From: a bacterium
GTDB lineage: Bacteria; Patescibacteriota; Minisyncoccia; Phycocordibacterales; UBA9973
Direction: 5' to 3'
Assembly (NCBI GenBank): GCA_021831595.1
Contig: JAKBMK010000015.1
Location: 1-60,584, forward strand
DNA: 60,584 nt
This document shows, piece after piece, positions 41,156 to 50,608 of this stretch. Within the stretch, counting starts at the first letter, position 1. Every line of letters starts with the position of its first letter. A program made the position numbers and the translations under genes. The notes beneath the pieces are model-generated. The model made no database searches. It saw nothing but the letters and a program-made list of their open reading frames with translations, and was not told the origin of the DNA.

Positions 41156-41782
41156 ATGATTATCACATATCTAGGCAAGCAGTTTTTTAAGATACAACAA
41201 GGAGATTTAACGATAGCATTAAATCCAATTAGTAAAGATTCTAAATTAGACATTAAAGGAGCTCGATTCGGTTCAGACATAGCACTTTCTACGACAAACC
41301 ATCCAGATTACAATGGTTTTGACATGGTGTCTCATGGGGACACTGTACCTTTTGCTGTTAAAGGCCCTGGAGATTATGAAATACGAGGTAATTTTATTAA
41401 GGGGGTTATGACAGAAACAACTCTTAGTAACAAAAAATATATCAATACAATATATTTCCTAAATATTGAAAATATTTCGATATGTTTCCTTGGTTGTATG
41501 TCTGATTCAAAAATAACTGCTGAGGTGAGAGGTCAAATAGGAAATCCTGATATTTTGTTTGTACCTATTGGAAACAATGATTTACTCAATTCTGGAGAAG
41601 CTTATAAGTTGGCTGTTTCTTTGGAACCGAAAGTTATTATCCCAATGGATTATGATGATAAATCTCTAAAAGCATTTCTAAAAGAAGGAGGACAAGACAA
41701 AATAAACCCTATTGATAAGTTAACAATCAAAGCCAAAGAATTAATTGGTCGTGAAGGAGAGATAATAGTATTATCAAGTTAA
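41156..41782 (+). CDS. metallo-beta-lactamase fold hydrolase-like, degenerate
   Basis: A 208-residue protein with the outline of UlaG-like metallo-beta-lactamase-fold hydrolases (MIITYLGKQFFKIQQGDLTI, then VKGPGDYEIRGNFIKGV). The metal motif HxHxDH is missing; the corresponding stretch reads STTNHPDYNG. It is therefore probably a non-catalytic or altered member. It leads a run toward gyrA. TATAAT (41144-41149) is six bases from the ATG. Confidence 0.68.
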   Translation: MIITYLGKQFFKIQQGDLTIALNPISKDSKLDIKGARFGSDIALSTTNHPDYNGFDMVSHGDTVPFAVKGPGDYEIRGNFIKGVMTETTLSNKKYINTIYFLNIENISICFLGCMSDSKITAEVRGQIGNPDILFVPIGNNDLLNSGEAYKLAVSLEPKVIIPMDYDDKSLKAFLKEGGQDKINPIDKLTIKAKELIGREGEIIVLSS

Positions 41783-41796
41783 TATTTAAATATTAT

Positions 41797-42123
41797 ATGC
41801 GCCAGTATATAAAAAAAATACAATCAAAAAGCGAAGATACGCGTAAGCTTATCTTTGTAGGGGTTCTCATTCTTTCGATGTCCTTTGTCTCGTTTGTTTG
41901 GATATATAGCTTGGGTCAACGTTTCGGGAATCCAGAAATTAAAGAACAAGCAAGAGAAGACATCAAACCTTTTAAATTATTTTCTAACTCTCTCTCAAAT
42001 ACATACAAAAGTTTAGGCGCTAGTGTCGAGAAAGCTTCAATTGTAAATGAAATTAAAAAAGAGACAGAAGTAAAAACACAAAAACAAGTAGATTTAATAC
42101 CAGTAGAATACACAAACCAATAA
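41797..42123 (+). CDS. single-pass membrane protein, 108 aa
   Basis: A basic N-terminus, one membrane helix (about 25-43) and a charged C-terminal tail rich in Lys and Glu. It ends one base before gyrA begins, so it is translationally close to it. No family assigned. Confidence 0.6.
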   Translation: MRQYIKKIQSKSEDTRKLIFVGVLILSMSFVSFVWIYSLGQRFGNPEIKEQAREDIKPFKLFSNSLSNTYKSLGASVEKASIVNEIKKETEVKTQKQVDLIPVEYTNQ

Positions 42124-42124
42124 T

Positions 42125-44578
42125 ATGCCTAAAGAAAAACCTGAAGAAATTACAAAAGAACATATAAATGTAGTAGGAGTAGATATAAGTCGAGAAATGA
42201 AAGATTCGTTTATTGACTATGCGATGTCGGTCATTACTGATCGTGCTCTTCCGGATGTACGTGACGGATTAAAACCAGTTCATCGTCGTATTTTGTATGC
42301 AATGAATGAAATGGGTCTTACCTCGTCTTCGAGATTTCGTAAAAGTGCTGCCGTAGTCGGAGATGTACTCGGAAAATATCATCCACATGGAGATGTGGCT
42401 GTTTATGATTCCATGGTAGGTATGGCTCAAGATTTTTCTTACAGATATCCACTTATTCATGGACAGGGTAACTTTGGTTCTATTGATGGAGATGGCGCAG
42501 CGGCTATGCGTTATACAGAAGCCAAGATGTCAAAGCTTTCGTCTCTTCTGCTTCTTGATTTAGACAAAGAAACTGTTGATTTTCATCCGAACTATGATCA
42601 GACTCGTAAGGAACCGGTAGTTCTACCTACTGCTGTTCCTAGTCTTTTACTTAATGGAACACTTGGTATCGCTGTCGGTATGGCAACAAATATTCCTCCA
42701 CATAATTTGAGTGAGGTTATTGATGCAACGATTCATCTTATAGACAACAAAGATGCCTCAACAGAAGATTTGATGGAATTCGTTAAGGGTCCTGATTTCC
42801 CGACTGGAGGTATTGCTTATAACAAGACAGATTTGCTCCACGCATATTCTACAGGACGCGGAGGAGTTGTAACTCGTGGTGAAGCTGAAATAGTGGAACA
42901 GAAATCTGGAACATTTCAGATAGTAATAACTTCTATCCCTTACAGAGTAAATAAATCAAATTTGATAGAGTCGATCGCTCTTCTTATTCAAGAAAAGAAA
43001 CTCGAAGGAATAAAAGGTCTTCGTGATGAATCTACGAAAGATATACGTATTGTTATTGATCTAAAGAGTGGAGTAATACCAGAAAAAGTTCTAAATTATA
43101 TTTACAAACATACTCAACTCGAGCAATCTTTCAACTACAACATCGTGGCTCTCGTCGATGGTGTACCTCAAACTCTTTCTCTAAAAAGTTTGCTAGGAGA
43201 ATTTATCGGCCACAGAGTCGAGATTGTTCGTCGTCGCACAGAATTTGATCTTAGAAAAGCTAAAGAACGCGAGCATATTCTCCTTGGTCTCAAGAAAGCC
43301 CTTGATCACATCGATCGTGTCATTTCTGTTATTCGTGCTTCTAAAGATACAGCTACAGCTAAGCTAAACTTAATGAAAGAGTTTAAATTCTCTGACCTAC
43401 AAGCCACAGCCATTCTTGAAATGAAGCTTCAAAAGCTTGCCGGTCTTGAGAGGAAGAACGTAGAGCTTGAACTCAAAGAGAAACAAGAGCTTATCAAAAC
43501 TCTTGAAGCCCTACTTGCAAGTCCAAAGAAGATGCTCAAAGTAATCAGTGATGAACTTGCAGAAATAAAAGAAAAGTATAGTGACGAGAGAAGAACTCGT
43601 ATTGTTAAGGGTGGAGTAAAGTCTATTAATGAAGAAGATCTTATCCCAGAGAAAGAGTCTGTTCTTGTATTCACTAAAGGTGGATATGTGAAGCGTACTG
43701 ATCCAGGAGAATACAGAACTCAAAAGCGTGGAGGTGTAGGAGTTATAGATATTGAAACAAAGGATGAAGACTTTGTGACAATGCTTGTCTCTGCTAATAC
43801 ACATAGCGACTTACTATTCTTTACCAATAAAGGAAAGGCCTATCAGATCAAGATGTATGATATTCCTGAGGGGAAAAGAGCAACAAAAGGTAAGTCCATT
43901 ATGAACTTTATGGCTCTTGAGGGAGACGAGAAGGTTACTTCGATATTGCCAATAGACAAAGAGACTAAGAAAACAGTAGAACACCTGATGATGGTTACCA
44001 AAATGGGTGTGACAAAGAAAGTTGCGGCTGAGAGTTTCAAAGATGTACGCAGAAGTGGGCTTATAGCTATCAAACTTGATAAAGATGATGAATTACAAGC
44101 AGTTCTTGCTGTATTGAAGGGAGATGACATAATGCTTGCTACAACGAATGGTCAGTCTATAAGGTTCAAAGAAAGTGATGTACGTGAGATGGGTCGTGGA
44201 GCAGGAGGTGTCCGTGCTATGAAGCTTGGCAAAGGTGATTTCATCATTGGAGTTGATCGTATTGCGAAAGGTGAGACCGCTAAAGCATTCCTAACTCTTT
44301 CTTCAAACGGCTTGGGTAAAAAGACAAATATTAAAGAATATAAAACCCAAAAGAGAAGTGGATCAGGAATTAAAACCGCCAAGGTAACACCAAAGACTGG
44401 CAAACTAATCGTGGCTAAAATAGTCGGTGAAGAAAATGAAATTATTGCCGTATCACAGAAAGGACAGGTCATCAGAGTTGATTTGAAATCTATCCCTACA
44501 TCTGGACGTCAAACTCAAGGAGTGACAATTATGAAACTTCATGCAGGAGACTCTATCGCCTCTATTACATGTTTATAG
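42125..44578 (+). CDS. gyrA: DNA gyrase subunit A
   Basis: An 817-residue type IIA topoisomerase subunit. The breakage-reunion domain starts with [36 protein letters not shown] is the quinolone-resistance region, and [11 protein letters not shown] contains the catalytic Tyr. The C-terminal beta-pinwheel has repeated strands, including RGGVGVIDI, the GyrA box-like element that separates gyrase from topoisomerase IV. Length is normal. It negatively supercoils DNA with GyrB, which is not in the window. Confidence 0.94.
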   Translation: MPKEKPEEITKEHINVVGVDISREMKDSFIDYAMSVITDRALPDVRDGLKPVHRRILYAMNEMGLTSSSRFRKSAAVVGDVLGKYHPHGDVAVYDSMVGMAQDFSYRYPLIHGQGNFGSIDGDGAAAMRYTEAKMSKLSSLLLLDLDKETVDFHPNYDQTRKEPVVLPTAVPSLLLNGTLGIAVGMATNIPPHNLSEVIDATIHLIDNKDASTEDLMEFVKGPDFPTGGIAYNKTDLLHAYSTGRGGVVTRGEAEIVEQKSGTFQIVITSIPYRVNKSNLIESIALLIQEKKLEGIKGLRDESTKDIRIVIDLKSGVIPEKVLNYIYKHTQLEQSFNYNIVALVDGVPQTLSLKSLLGEFIGHRVEIVRRRTEFDLRKAKEREHILLGLKKALDHIDRVISVIRASKDTATAKLNLMKEFKFSDLQATAILEMKLQKLAGLERKNVELELKEKQELIKTLEALLASPKKMLKVISDELAEIKEKYSDERRTRIVKGGVKSINEEDLIPEKESVLVFTKGGYVKRTDPGEYRTQKRGGVGVIDIETKDEDFVTMLVSANTHSDLLFFTNKGKAYQIKMYDIPEGKRATKGKSIMNFMALEGDEKVTSILPIDKETKKTVEHLMMVTKMGVTKKVAAESFKDVRRSGLIAIKLDKDDELQAVLAVLKGDDIMLATTNGQSIRFKESDVREMGRGAGGVRAMKLGKGDFIIGVDRIAKGETAKAFLTLSSNGLGKKTNIKEYKTQKRSGSGIKTAKVTPKTGKLIVAKIVGEENEIIAVSQKGQVIRVDLKSIPTSGRQTQGVTIMKLHAGDSIASITCL

Positions 44579-44614
44579 GTTTTAAAATTAATTTCATAGT
44601 GTTATAATATAACT

Positions 44615-45142
44615 ATGTTTTCAAATCCAGAACAAAATATTCTCAAGTTGGGTTTAAGAGAAGGAATGCGTGTCGCAGACCTTGGAGCTGGTACTGGCGC
44701 TTATTCTATTGCTGCTTCAAAGCGCGTAGGTCATACTGGTCACGTTTATGCTATTGAAGTTCAAAAAGAGTTAGTAAAAAAGCTTGAAAGTGAAATAAAA
44801 GATTTAAAAATTTCAAATATTGAGTGTATTTGGGGTGATATAGAGAGAAAACATGGTACTAAAATAGCGGATGGGTCCATGGATGTAGTTATAATTTCAA
44901 ATGTATTATTCCAAGCTGAGGATAAACTCGGTCTCATAGATGAAGCAAGACGAATCTTAAAAAAAGGAGGTAGAGTTTTGCTTGTGGATTGGGTAGAATC
45001 TTTTGGTGGATTTGGTCCATCTAGGATGGATGTTGTCAGCGAGGATGTTGCTTCCGATTTATTTACGAAAAGAGGGTTTAAATTATTAGAAAAAATTACC
45101 ACAAGTGAACATCATTATGGTATAATTTTTATACATGAATAA
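44615..45142 (+). CDS. class I SAM-dependent methyltransferase
   Basis: A 175-residue methyltransferase with a Rossmann fold. Motif I is VADLGAGTGAYSIAAS, motif II the acidic VYAIEVQ strand, and VVIISNVLFQAED with LKKGGRVLLVDWVE follow as post I motifs. It resembles UbiE/Methyltransf_11-type enzymes; the substrate is unknown. TATAAT (44603-44608) is six bases from the ATG. The end overlaps the solute-binding protein gene by 8 bases. Confidence 0.83.
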   Translation: MFSNPEQNILKLGLREGMRVADLGAGTGAYSIAASKRVGHTGHVYAIEVQKELVKKLESEIKDLKISNIECIWGDIERKHGTKIADGSMDVVIISNVLFQAEDKLGLIDEARRILKKGGRVLLVDWVESFGGFGPSRMDVVSEDVASDLFTKRGFKLLEKITTSEHHYGIIFIHE

Positions 45143-46454
45143 TTTTCAAACAATATTAGTTGCAATTTTTTTAGCTTTTTTTGTTTTTGGAGTTTTGATA
45201 TTTTCTGGCGCTCTTAAGATAGGTACAAGTAAGTCTGGAGTAGAGGCCATAACAGGCAAAATAACAATTTGGGGAGATTTACCAGCGAAAGATGTAGCTG
45301 GAGTATTTCAGGGCACCTTACCAAGCAATGGTGGGAGTTTTTCTGTTACTTATGTTGAACAGAGCAAGAATGAATATCAGCAGAATCTTATAGAAGCATT
45401 TGCAAAAGATGAAGGTCCTGACTTGTTTATAATAAGTCCAGATATGATTCTAAAGAATAGTAACTTTATTTATAAAATCCCATATGCAAGTTTCCCTGAA
45501 AAATCTTTCAAATCGGCATATATAGATGGAGCAGATGTTTTACTTTCCAATGATGGCGTTGTTGGTTTTCCTCTAGTTGTTGATCCTCTTGTTCTTTATT
45601 ACAACAAGGATATGTTGTCTAACGAAGGTATATTATATCCACCAACTACTTGGGATGAATTATTTGGTCTAGCAACTAAACTTACAAAAAAGAAAACTGA
45701 TGGTTCTATCAATCAAAGTATGATTGCTTTAGGTCAGTATGAAAACGTGAATCATGCCAAGGACATCCTCTCCATGCTTTTGCTTCAAAGTAATAATCCT
45801 ATAATCTCTCGTACAGAAACAGGTTATGCTTTAAATATTAAAGATACTACTCCAAGTGGTACAGAACCTTTTGCTCAAATTGTTAACTTCTTTTTAGAAT
45901 TTTCTAATCCTTCAAATGAGTCATATTCTTGGAATCGTTCTTTGCCTAGCTCTTTTGATATGTTTACTAGTGGCAAGCTTGCTTTCTATATTGGATCGGC
46001 CAGTGAATTATTCAAGATTCAAGCGGTTAATCCAAACTTAAGTTTTGATGTTACAAACATCCCACAGACAAAAGGTACAAACATAAAGAGAACGTTTGGG
46101 AATATGCATACTCTTGTAATTAATAAAAAGTCTAAAAATTTGGCTTCCGTTGTTGGTGTTGCAGGACTTACTAATAAGCCAGAATTTTTGAAGGAATTAG
46201 CTGTTGCCACTTCATTACCTACGATGAATAGGTCATTGTTAAATGATAAACCAACAGACCCATATTTAGTAACATTCTTTAATTCGGCTGTTATTTCTAG
46301 GTCTTGGCTTGATCCAGACAGAGATGCAACAAATGGAATGTTTAAGGAATTGATTGATAATTCATTATCAAATAAGTTATCTGTGGTTGACGCTATAGAT
46401 AAGCTCTATAATCAAATGGATCTCTTGGTGAGATCATATGAAGTAAAGAAATAA
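45135..46454 (+). CDS. extracellular solute-binding protein (family 1)
   Basis: A 439-residue ABC-type binding protein with one N-terminal helix (about 7-27) and no lipobox Cys. GKITIWGDLPAKD opens the mature domain. FPLVVDPLVLYYNKDMLSNE, PPTTWDELFGLATKLTKKK and FTSGKLAFYIGSASE are the standard sugar-binding-protein motifs. No transporter genes are adjacent; instead the pilin-like cluster follows, 2 bases later, so it may function at the surface in uptake with that system or be used as an adhesin. Confidence 0.83.
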   Translation: MNNFQTILVAIFLAFFVFGVLIFSGALKIGTSKSGVEAITGKITIWGDLPAKDVAGVFQGTLPSNGGSFSVTYVEQSKNEYQQNLIEAFAKDEGPDLFIISPDMILKNSNFIYKIPYASFPEKSFKSAYIDGADVLLSNDGVVGFPLVVDPLVLYYNKDMLSNEGILYPPTTWDELFGLATKLTKKKTDGSINQSMIALGQYENVNHAKDILSMLLLQSNNPIISRTETGYALNIKDTTPSGTEPFAQIVNFFLEFSNPSNESYSWNRSLPSSFDMFTSGKLAFYIGSASELFKIQAVNPNLSFDVTNIPQTKGTNIKRTFGNMHTLVINKKSKNLASVVGVAGLTNKPEFLKELAVATSLPTMNRSLLNDKPTDPYLVTFFNSAVISRSWLDPDRDATNGMFKELIDNSLSNKLSVVDAIDKLYNQMDLLVRSYEVKK

Positions 46455-46456
46455 TT

Positions 46457-47503
46457 ATGAATAAAAAATTTTTTGGATTTATTTCAGTTTTAGCCTTTTC
46501 TTTAATATTTATTTTTTCTTTTGTAAATATCAGTAATGCTTTGTCTGATGTTAATATAAGTGCAGATTCATCAAATATTACAACAGATTCAGTTGTTCTG
46601 GAAGCTTTTGGTAGTATAACTCCCGGTACTTATAACTTTAGTGTTTATGAAGAAAGTGGTTATCCAGAAAATAGGAATAAGCGTGAGTTTGCTTCTGGTC
46701 CTGAAAGTTATACAGCCAATGCTTTTCTTTCTAGAATTGCAGTTACTTTAGTAGGACTAAAGCCAAGCACGCGATATGTTGCTGTCGTCTACAAAGATAA
46801 TTATAATGATGTGTCAGAGGTTCGATTTGCCACAATAGATGATCCAAATTCTGGAACGGAGACAATAACACTTGGGGCTGTTACCACTACTTCTGTTGAA
46901 ATAACAGTAAGTGGTTTAAGTGCTACAGACACTTACCAACTGTATGTGTCAGGGGATACAGGGAAAACTCCTAGTGTATCTTATGAACAAAACAAGAACG
47001 TTTCTTCTTCGAGTGGAAAAGTTACTTTTAATGGTTTAACTGCCAATAATAATTATGTTGCTTATCTTGTTAAAAATGGGAATAATAATTATAAGCTAGG
47101 TAGACAGTATTTTGTAGCGAAAGTAACATCAGCAAGCAATAATCCTAGTGTTTCAAATACACCGTTTTCAGGAATTGTTCCTACTTGTAATGTTGGGACA
47201 GTTGATCCAAAAACGGGCAAATTCCCAGTACCTTGTGATTTTAATTTCTTTATGAAACTTTTGAATAGTATAATCAAATTCTTGCTCTTTACTATTGCTA
47301 CACCTCTCATTGCTCTTATCATTATGTATACAGGTTATTTATACTTAACAGCTGGGGGAAATACTGGCCAAGTAGAGAAAGTAAAACACGTATTATTCAG
47401 TGCTGTTATTGGATATGTTGTAGCTCTCGCAGCCTGGCTCATAGTAAACACAATATTGTCTTCGTTTGGTGTTGATTCATCTGTCACAACTTTCTTGAAA
47501 TAA
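46457..47503 (+). CDS. exported protein with C-terminal pilin-like two-helix domain
   Basis: A 348-residue protein. After a signal peptide (1-28) come two beta-rich, FN3-like segments (30-120 and 125-220). A Cys-containing linker leads to a C-terminal domain with two membrane helices (about 270-295 and 312-335): SIIKFLLFTIATPLIALIIMYTGYLYLTAG, then a short basic turn and the second helix. This two-helix unit is shared by the next four genes and resembles the TrbC/VirB2-type conjugative pilin-like proteins abundant in Parcubacteria. Confidence 0.7.
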   Translation: MNKKFFGFISVLAFSLIFIFSFVNISNALSDVNISADSSNITTDSVVLEAFGSITPGTYNFSVYEESGYPENRNKREFASGPESYTANAFLSRIAVTLVGLKPSTRYVAVVYKDNYNDVSEVRFATIDDPNSGTETITLGAVTTTSVEITVSGLSATDTYQLYVSGDTGKTPSVSYEQNKNVSSSSGKVTFNGLTANNNYVAYLVKNGNNNYKLGRQYFVAKVTSASNNPSVSNTPFSGIVPTCNVGTVDPKTGKFPVPCDFNFFMKLLNSIIKFLLFTIATPLIALIIMYTGYLYLTAGGNTGQVEKVKHVLFSAVIGYVVALAAWLIVNTILSSFGVDSSVTTFLK

Positions 47504-47530
47504 ATTATTATTAACATTATTAAATCTTGT

Positions 47531-47950
47531 ATGAAAATTTTTAACGAAAAAAAATATAGTATTCTAAGAAATATTTTAAAATATAGTTTTGTGTTAGTTT
47601 TTGCAGCTTCTCTATTAGCCCCATTTATATTTGTCGGTGCAGCTGATGCACCTGGAGTGACAATAGATGCTAAAATTGAGAATCCTTTGGGTAAGAATGG
47701 TCCACAAAATCTACAAGATTTCATAAAGAAAATGATTGAGATAGTCCTTGTTGTTGGAGTTCCTGTTTTAGCTTTAGCTATTATATATGCTGGTTTCCTA
47801 TTTGTTAAAGCGCAAGGGAACAGTGAAGAACTTACTAAGGCCAAGCATGCATTACTCTATACAGTCATAGGTGGAGTCTTGCTTTTAGGAGCATTTGTCA
47901 TTGCTAACGCTATACAAGGCACAGTCAAAGATATACAGAGTGGTGTTTAA
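47531..47950 (+). CDS. TrbC/VirB2-like pilin protein 1
   Basis: A 139-residue protein. A signal peptide (cleavage near GAADAPG) precedes DAKIENPLGK and two helices: FIKKMIEIVLVVGVPVLALA and ALLYTVIGGVLLLGAFVI, with KAQGNSEELTKAK between. The hydrophobic pair around a short cytosolic turn is the VirB2/TrbC layout. It is the closest to a canonical pilin in the cluster. Confidence 0.72.
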   Translation: MKIFNEKKYSILRNILKYSFVLVFAASLLAPFIFVGAADAPGVTIDAKIENPLGKNGPQNLQDFIKKMIEIVLVVGVPVLALAIIYAGFLFVKAQGNSEELTKAKHALLYTVIGGVLLLGAFVIANAIQGTVKDIQSGV

Positions 47951-48002
47951 TTTATTTATAAAACGGTCGAAAATATTTAATTAATTTTTTAAATCAATAG
48001 AT

Positions 48003-48353
48003 ATGAATATTATTAATGTAGCAGAAGCAGCAAAAGTTTTAGGAACAGATCTAAATTGTGGAGCAGGGATAACTAATCTGACAAATTTGATTAATTTTTT
48101 CACTTGTACGATTATTGATTCTGTAATACCTTTGTTGTTTGTTCTATCAATCGCTGGGTTTGTATATGGAATTATGCAGTATTTCTTGAATCCAGAAAAT
48201 GAAGAGAAAAGAAAACAAGGGAAAACTTTTATGCTTTGGGGTATAATTGCTTTGTTTGTGATAGTAAGTATTTGGGGATTGGTGGGTATATTATCTAATA
48301 CCTTCTTAGATGCTAAACCAGCAGTAATGCCTGGTTTGAACATTAATCCATAG
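48003..48353 (+). CDS. TrbC/VirB2-like pilin protein 2
   Basis: A 116-residue relative of its neighbours, with two helices (IIDSVIPLLFVLSIAGFVYG and TFMLWGIIALFVIVSIWGLV) around NPENEEKRKQGK. The N-terminal signal is weak: NCGAGITNLTNLINFFTC has two Cys that might pair. The 52 bases upstream are non-coding. Confidence 0.68.
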   Translation: MNIINVAEAAKVLGTDLNCGAGITNLTNLINFFTCTIIDSVIPLLFVLSIAGFVYGIMQYFLNPENEEKRKQGKTFMLWGIIALFVIVSIWGLVGILSNTFLDAKPAVMPGLNINP

Positions 48354-48481
48354 GATAAATATATTGTATATATCATATCTTATTGATATAATATAGATAG
48401 TCTTGTACGTTTAGTTTATTCCTACAGTCGGTGGGAAAAGATAAAATTATTATAAGTTTATTTTAAAAATTAAGTTTTTAT

Positions 48482-48829
48482 ATGAAAAAATTAATTGCGT
48501 TTGGTTTGGTTCTAGGTGCACCAGCTTTGGCTTTAGCAGCAACAGGAAATATTGGAGGTATCCTTGCTCAATTGTTGAGTTATGTCAAAATGATCGTTCC
48601 TGTATTAATTACAGTTGCTATTGGTTACTTTATTTGGGGAGTTATCCAGTTTATATCAGCTTCAGATGAAGAAGCAAAGAAGTTGGGCCGCACAAGAATC
48701 ATCAATGGTCTTATTGGTCTATTCGTTATAGTTGCTTTCTGGGGAATTATCGCAGTTGTTCAAAATACTTTTGGAATTGAATCACAGGGTAAAGTAGGAA
48801 GTGACGCTATTATCCCAGGTAACTACTAA
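48482..48829 (+). CDS. TrbC/VirB2-like pilin protein 3
   Basis: A 115-residue protein with a signal peptide (MKKLIAFGLVLGAPALALAA) and the same two-helix unit, IVPVLITVAIGYFIWGVI and IINGLIGLFVIVAFWGII, around SDEEAKKLGRT. The 128-base gap upstream holds no gene; it contains TATAAT-like AT runs that may be a promoter. Confidence 0.68.
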   Translation: MKKLIAFGLVLGAPALALAATGNIGGILAQLLSYVKMIVPVLITVAIGYFIWGVIQFISASDEEAKKLGRTRIINGLIGLFVIVAFWGIIAVVQNTFGIESQGKVGSDAIIPGNY

Positions 48830-48837
48830 TATTCACT

Positions 48838-49158
48838 ATGACTTTTCAGTTTATCCCAACAGCAGAGGCAAGTATCGTTACCCTTATGGGTAGTATAAAT
48901 AGGGTTATAATTAATCCTCTTATATACTTGCTATTTGCTCTAGCGCTTGCTTACTTCTTGTATGGTTTAGCAAAATATTTGTTATCACCTGATAATGAAG
49001 AATTGCGTTCAAGTAGCAAGAGTCATATGCTTTGGGGAATATTTGGAATGTTTATAATGATAGCCGTTTTTGGAATAATGAATCTCATACTGAAAACAGT
49101 AGGGGAGGATAGAATACAAATAAACAATGGAGATATAAAGATAGGAGAATTACAGTAA
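48838..49158 (+). CDS. TrbC/VirB2-like pilin protein 4
   Basis: A 106-residue protein, 8 bases after the previous gene. Two helices (INPLIYLLFALALAYFLYGL and HMLWGIFGMFIMIAVFGIM) flank SPDNEELRSSSKS. The signal peptide is unclear. It ends the pilin-like cluster before a strong terminator. Confidence 0.68.
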   Translation: MTFQFIPTAEASIVTLMGSINRVIINPLIYLLFALALAYFLYGLAKYLLSPDNEELRSSSKSHMLWGIFGMFIMIAVFGIMNLILKTVGEDRIQINNGDIKIGELQ

Positions 49159-49171
49159 AAATTATCTCAAT

Positions 49172-49206
49172 AAAAAATACCACTCTAAAAGAGTGGTATT
49201 TTTTAT
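49172..49206 (+). terminator. terminator of the pilin-like cluster
   Basis: AAAAAATACCACTC and GAGTGGTATTTTTT form a 14-bp stem. Confidence 0.9.
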
Positions 49207-49326
49207 GTTGTGACCCTAGGGGGTTGGAATTGGAACCAGATTTGAGGAAGTATAAGGGGATTTTGATTGGACAAAATTAGAGATTTGAGGTAATGTGAAG
49301 AAAAATTCACTTTTAAATATATTAAT

Positions 49327-50421
49327 ATGAAACTAAAAGAAGGAATGACTTATTCGGGGACGGGTGTTAATTATGAAAACATGGATCCTTTCAAAATTGC
49401 ATGTCAAAAAAGAGCAGGCCTAACTGCTAAGAACGCAGAAAGACTGAGTGTAAAATCAGCAGAATGGACACGCGGCGAAAGTGTATTTATCGTAAACAGA
49501 TTTGGAGAACTCTATTCACATGTTGAAGAGGGATTGGGTACAAAAAATCTTGTTGCCGATGCAATGGCCAAGATTACTGGCAAATCATATTATGATCAAA
49601 TTGCACAAGATACTGTTGCGATGATTGTGAATGATATGATTACATTGGGACAACTTCCAATAACTCTGGCGATGCATTTAGCTGTTGGGGATTCAGATTG
49701 GTTCAATAACACACAGCGCACTGCCGATCTTATTAAAGGTTGGGGTGATGCTTGTGATTTGGCCGGATGCATTTGGTCCGGAGGAGAAACTCCAACGCTT
49801 AAAGGTATTATTTACCCTGAAGCATCATTACTTTCTGGTTCTGCTGTTGGAGTCGAAAAATGTAACATTCATCCATCTAAAATTAAAAGTAATGATGCTA
49901 TCATAATGTTAGAATCATCTGGTATTCATGCTAATGGATTAACGTTGGCAAGAAAGATTGCAGATAAACTTCCAAATGGTTACGAGACATTACTTTCAGA
50001 TGGTCGTATGTACGGAGAAGCGCTACTTGATCCAACTCACATTTATTGTGATTTTATTGAAGAATGTGCCAATTCTGGAGTAAACATTCATTACGCCGTA
50101 AATATTACCGGACATGGATGGCGTAAACTGATGCGCGCACAACAATCTTTTGCTTATGTTATTTATGATTTGCCAACTCAATTACCGATCTTTGATTTTA
50201 TCCAAGAGCATGGACCGGTTACAGATGAAGAGGCATACGGAAATTTAAACATGGGAGCTGGTTTTGCTATTTTCATTAATTCAAATGATTTTATGAAGCT
50301 TCCAGAAAACAGCCGTTTTAAGTTTCGTATTGCCGGTTATGTTGAAAATTCACCGGTTAAAAAAGTTGTAATTCAGCCTAAAAATCTGGAATACAAAGCA
50401 GAGACACTGGCAGTTAGATGA
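49327..50421 (+). CDS. purM: phosphoribosylformylglycinamidine cyclo-ligase (AIR synthase)-like
   Basis: A 364-residue PurM-family protein that in purine synthesis closes FGAM to AIR with ATP. EEGLGTKNLVADAMA, DTVAMIVNDMITLGQLP, IWSGGETPTLKG, LESSGIHANGLTLA, HIYCDFIEECANSGVNIHYA and LNMGAGFAIF are the family's motifs, several altered (EGLGTK for DGVGTK, GGETP for GGETAEM). The rest of the purine pathway is not in the window. Base usage looks a little richer in GC than its neighbours and it borders the mobile block, so transfer is possible. Confidence 0.8.
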   Translation: MKLKEGMTYSGTGVNYENMDPFKIACQKRAGLTAKNAERLSVKSAEWTRGESVFIVNRFGELYSHVEEGLGTKNLVADAMAKITGKSYYDQIAQDTVAMIVNDMITLGQLPITLAMHLAVGDSDWFNNTQRTADLIKGWGDACDLAGCIWSGGETPTLKGIIYPEASLLSGSAVGVEKCNIHPSKIKSNDAIIMLESSGIHANGLTLARKIADKLPNGYETLLSDGRMYGEALLDPTHIYCDFIEECANSGVNIHYAVNITGHGWRKLMRAQQSFAYVIYDLPTQLPIFDFIQEHGPVTDEEAYGNLNMGAGFAIFINSNDFMKLPENSRFKFRIAGYVENSPVKKVVIQPKNLEYKAETLAVR

Positions 50422-50442
50422 TCTAACCGCTCAAATAATATT

Positions 50443-50482
50443 AAAGAATCTTGGTTATTAATTTAACTAGGATTCTTTTTTT
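50443..50482 (+). terminator. terminator of purM
   Basis: AAAGAATC and GATTCTTT arms with a 23-base loop and eight T. Confidence 0.75.
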
Positions 50483-50536
50483 TGTTTATAAATTTGATTT
50501 TTTCATCAAAAATGTTATACTGTGTAAGTTATTTTT

Positions 50537-50608
50537 GGCCTTATCGTCTAACGGTTAGGACATCGGCTTTTCAAGCCGGTAATCCGGGTTCGATTCCCGG
50601 TAGGGTCA
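50537..50608 (+). tRNA. tRNA-Glu (UUC)
   Basis: A 72-base cloverleaf: acceptor 5' arm GGCCTTA pairs with TAGGGTC (two wobbles). The D arm contains AACGGTTAGGAC. The anticodon arm TCGGC-TTTTCAA-GCCGG has anticodon TTC. The T arm is CCGGG-TTCGATT-CCCGG. CCA is not encoded; discriminator A at 50608. A promoter (TTGATT 50494-50499, TATACT 50516-50521) precedes it. The recombinase gene at 50548-52134 overlaps 61 bases on the opposite strand. Confidence 0.95.
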
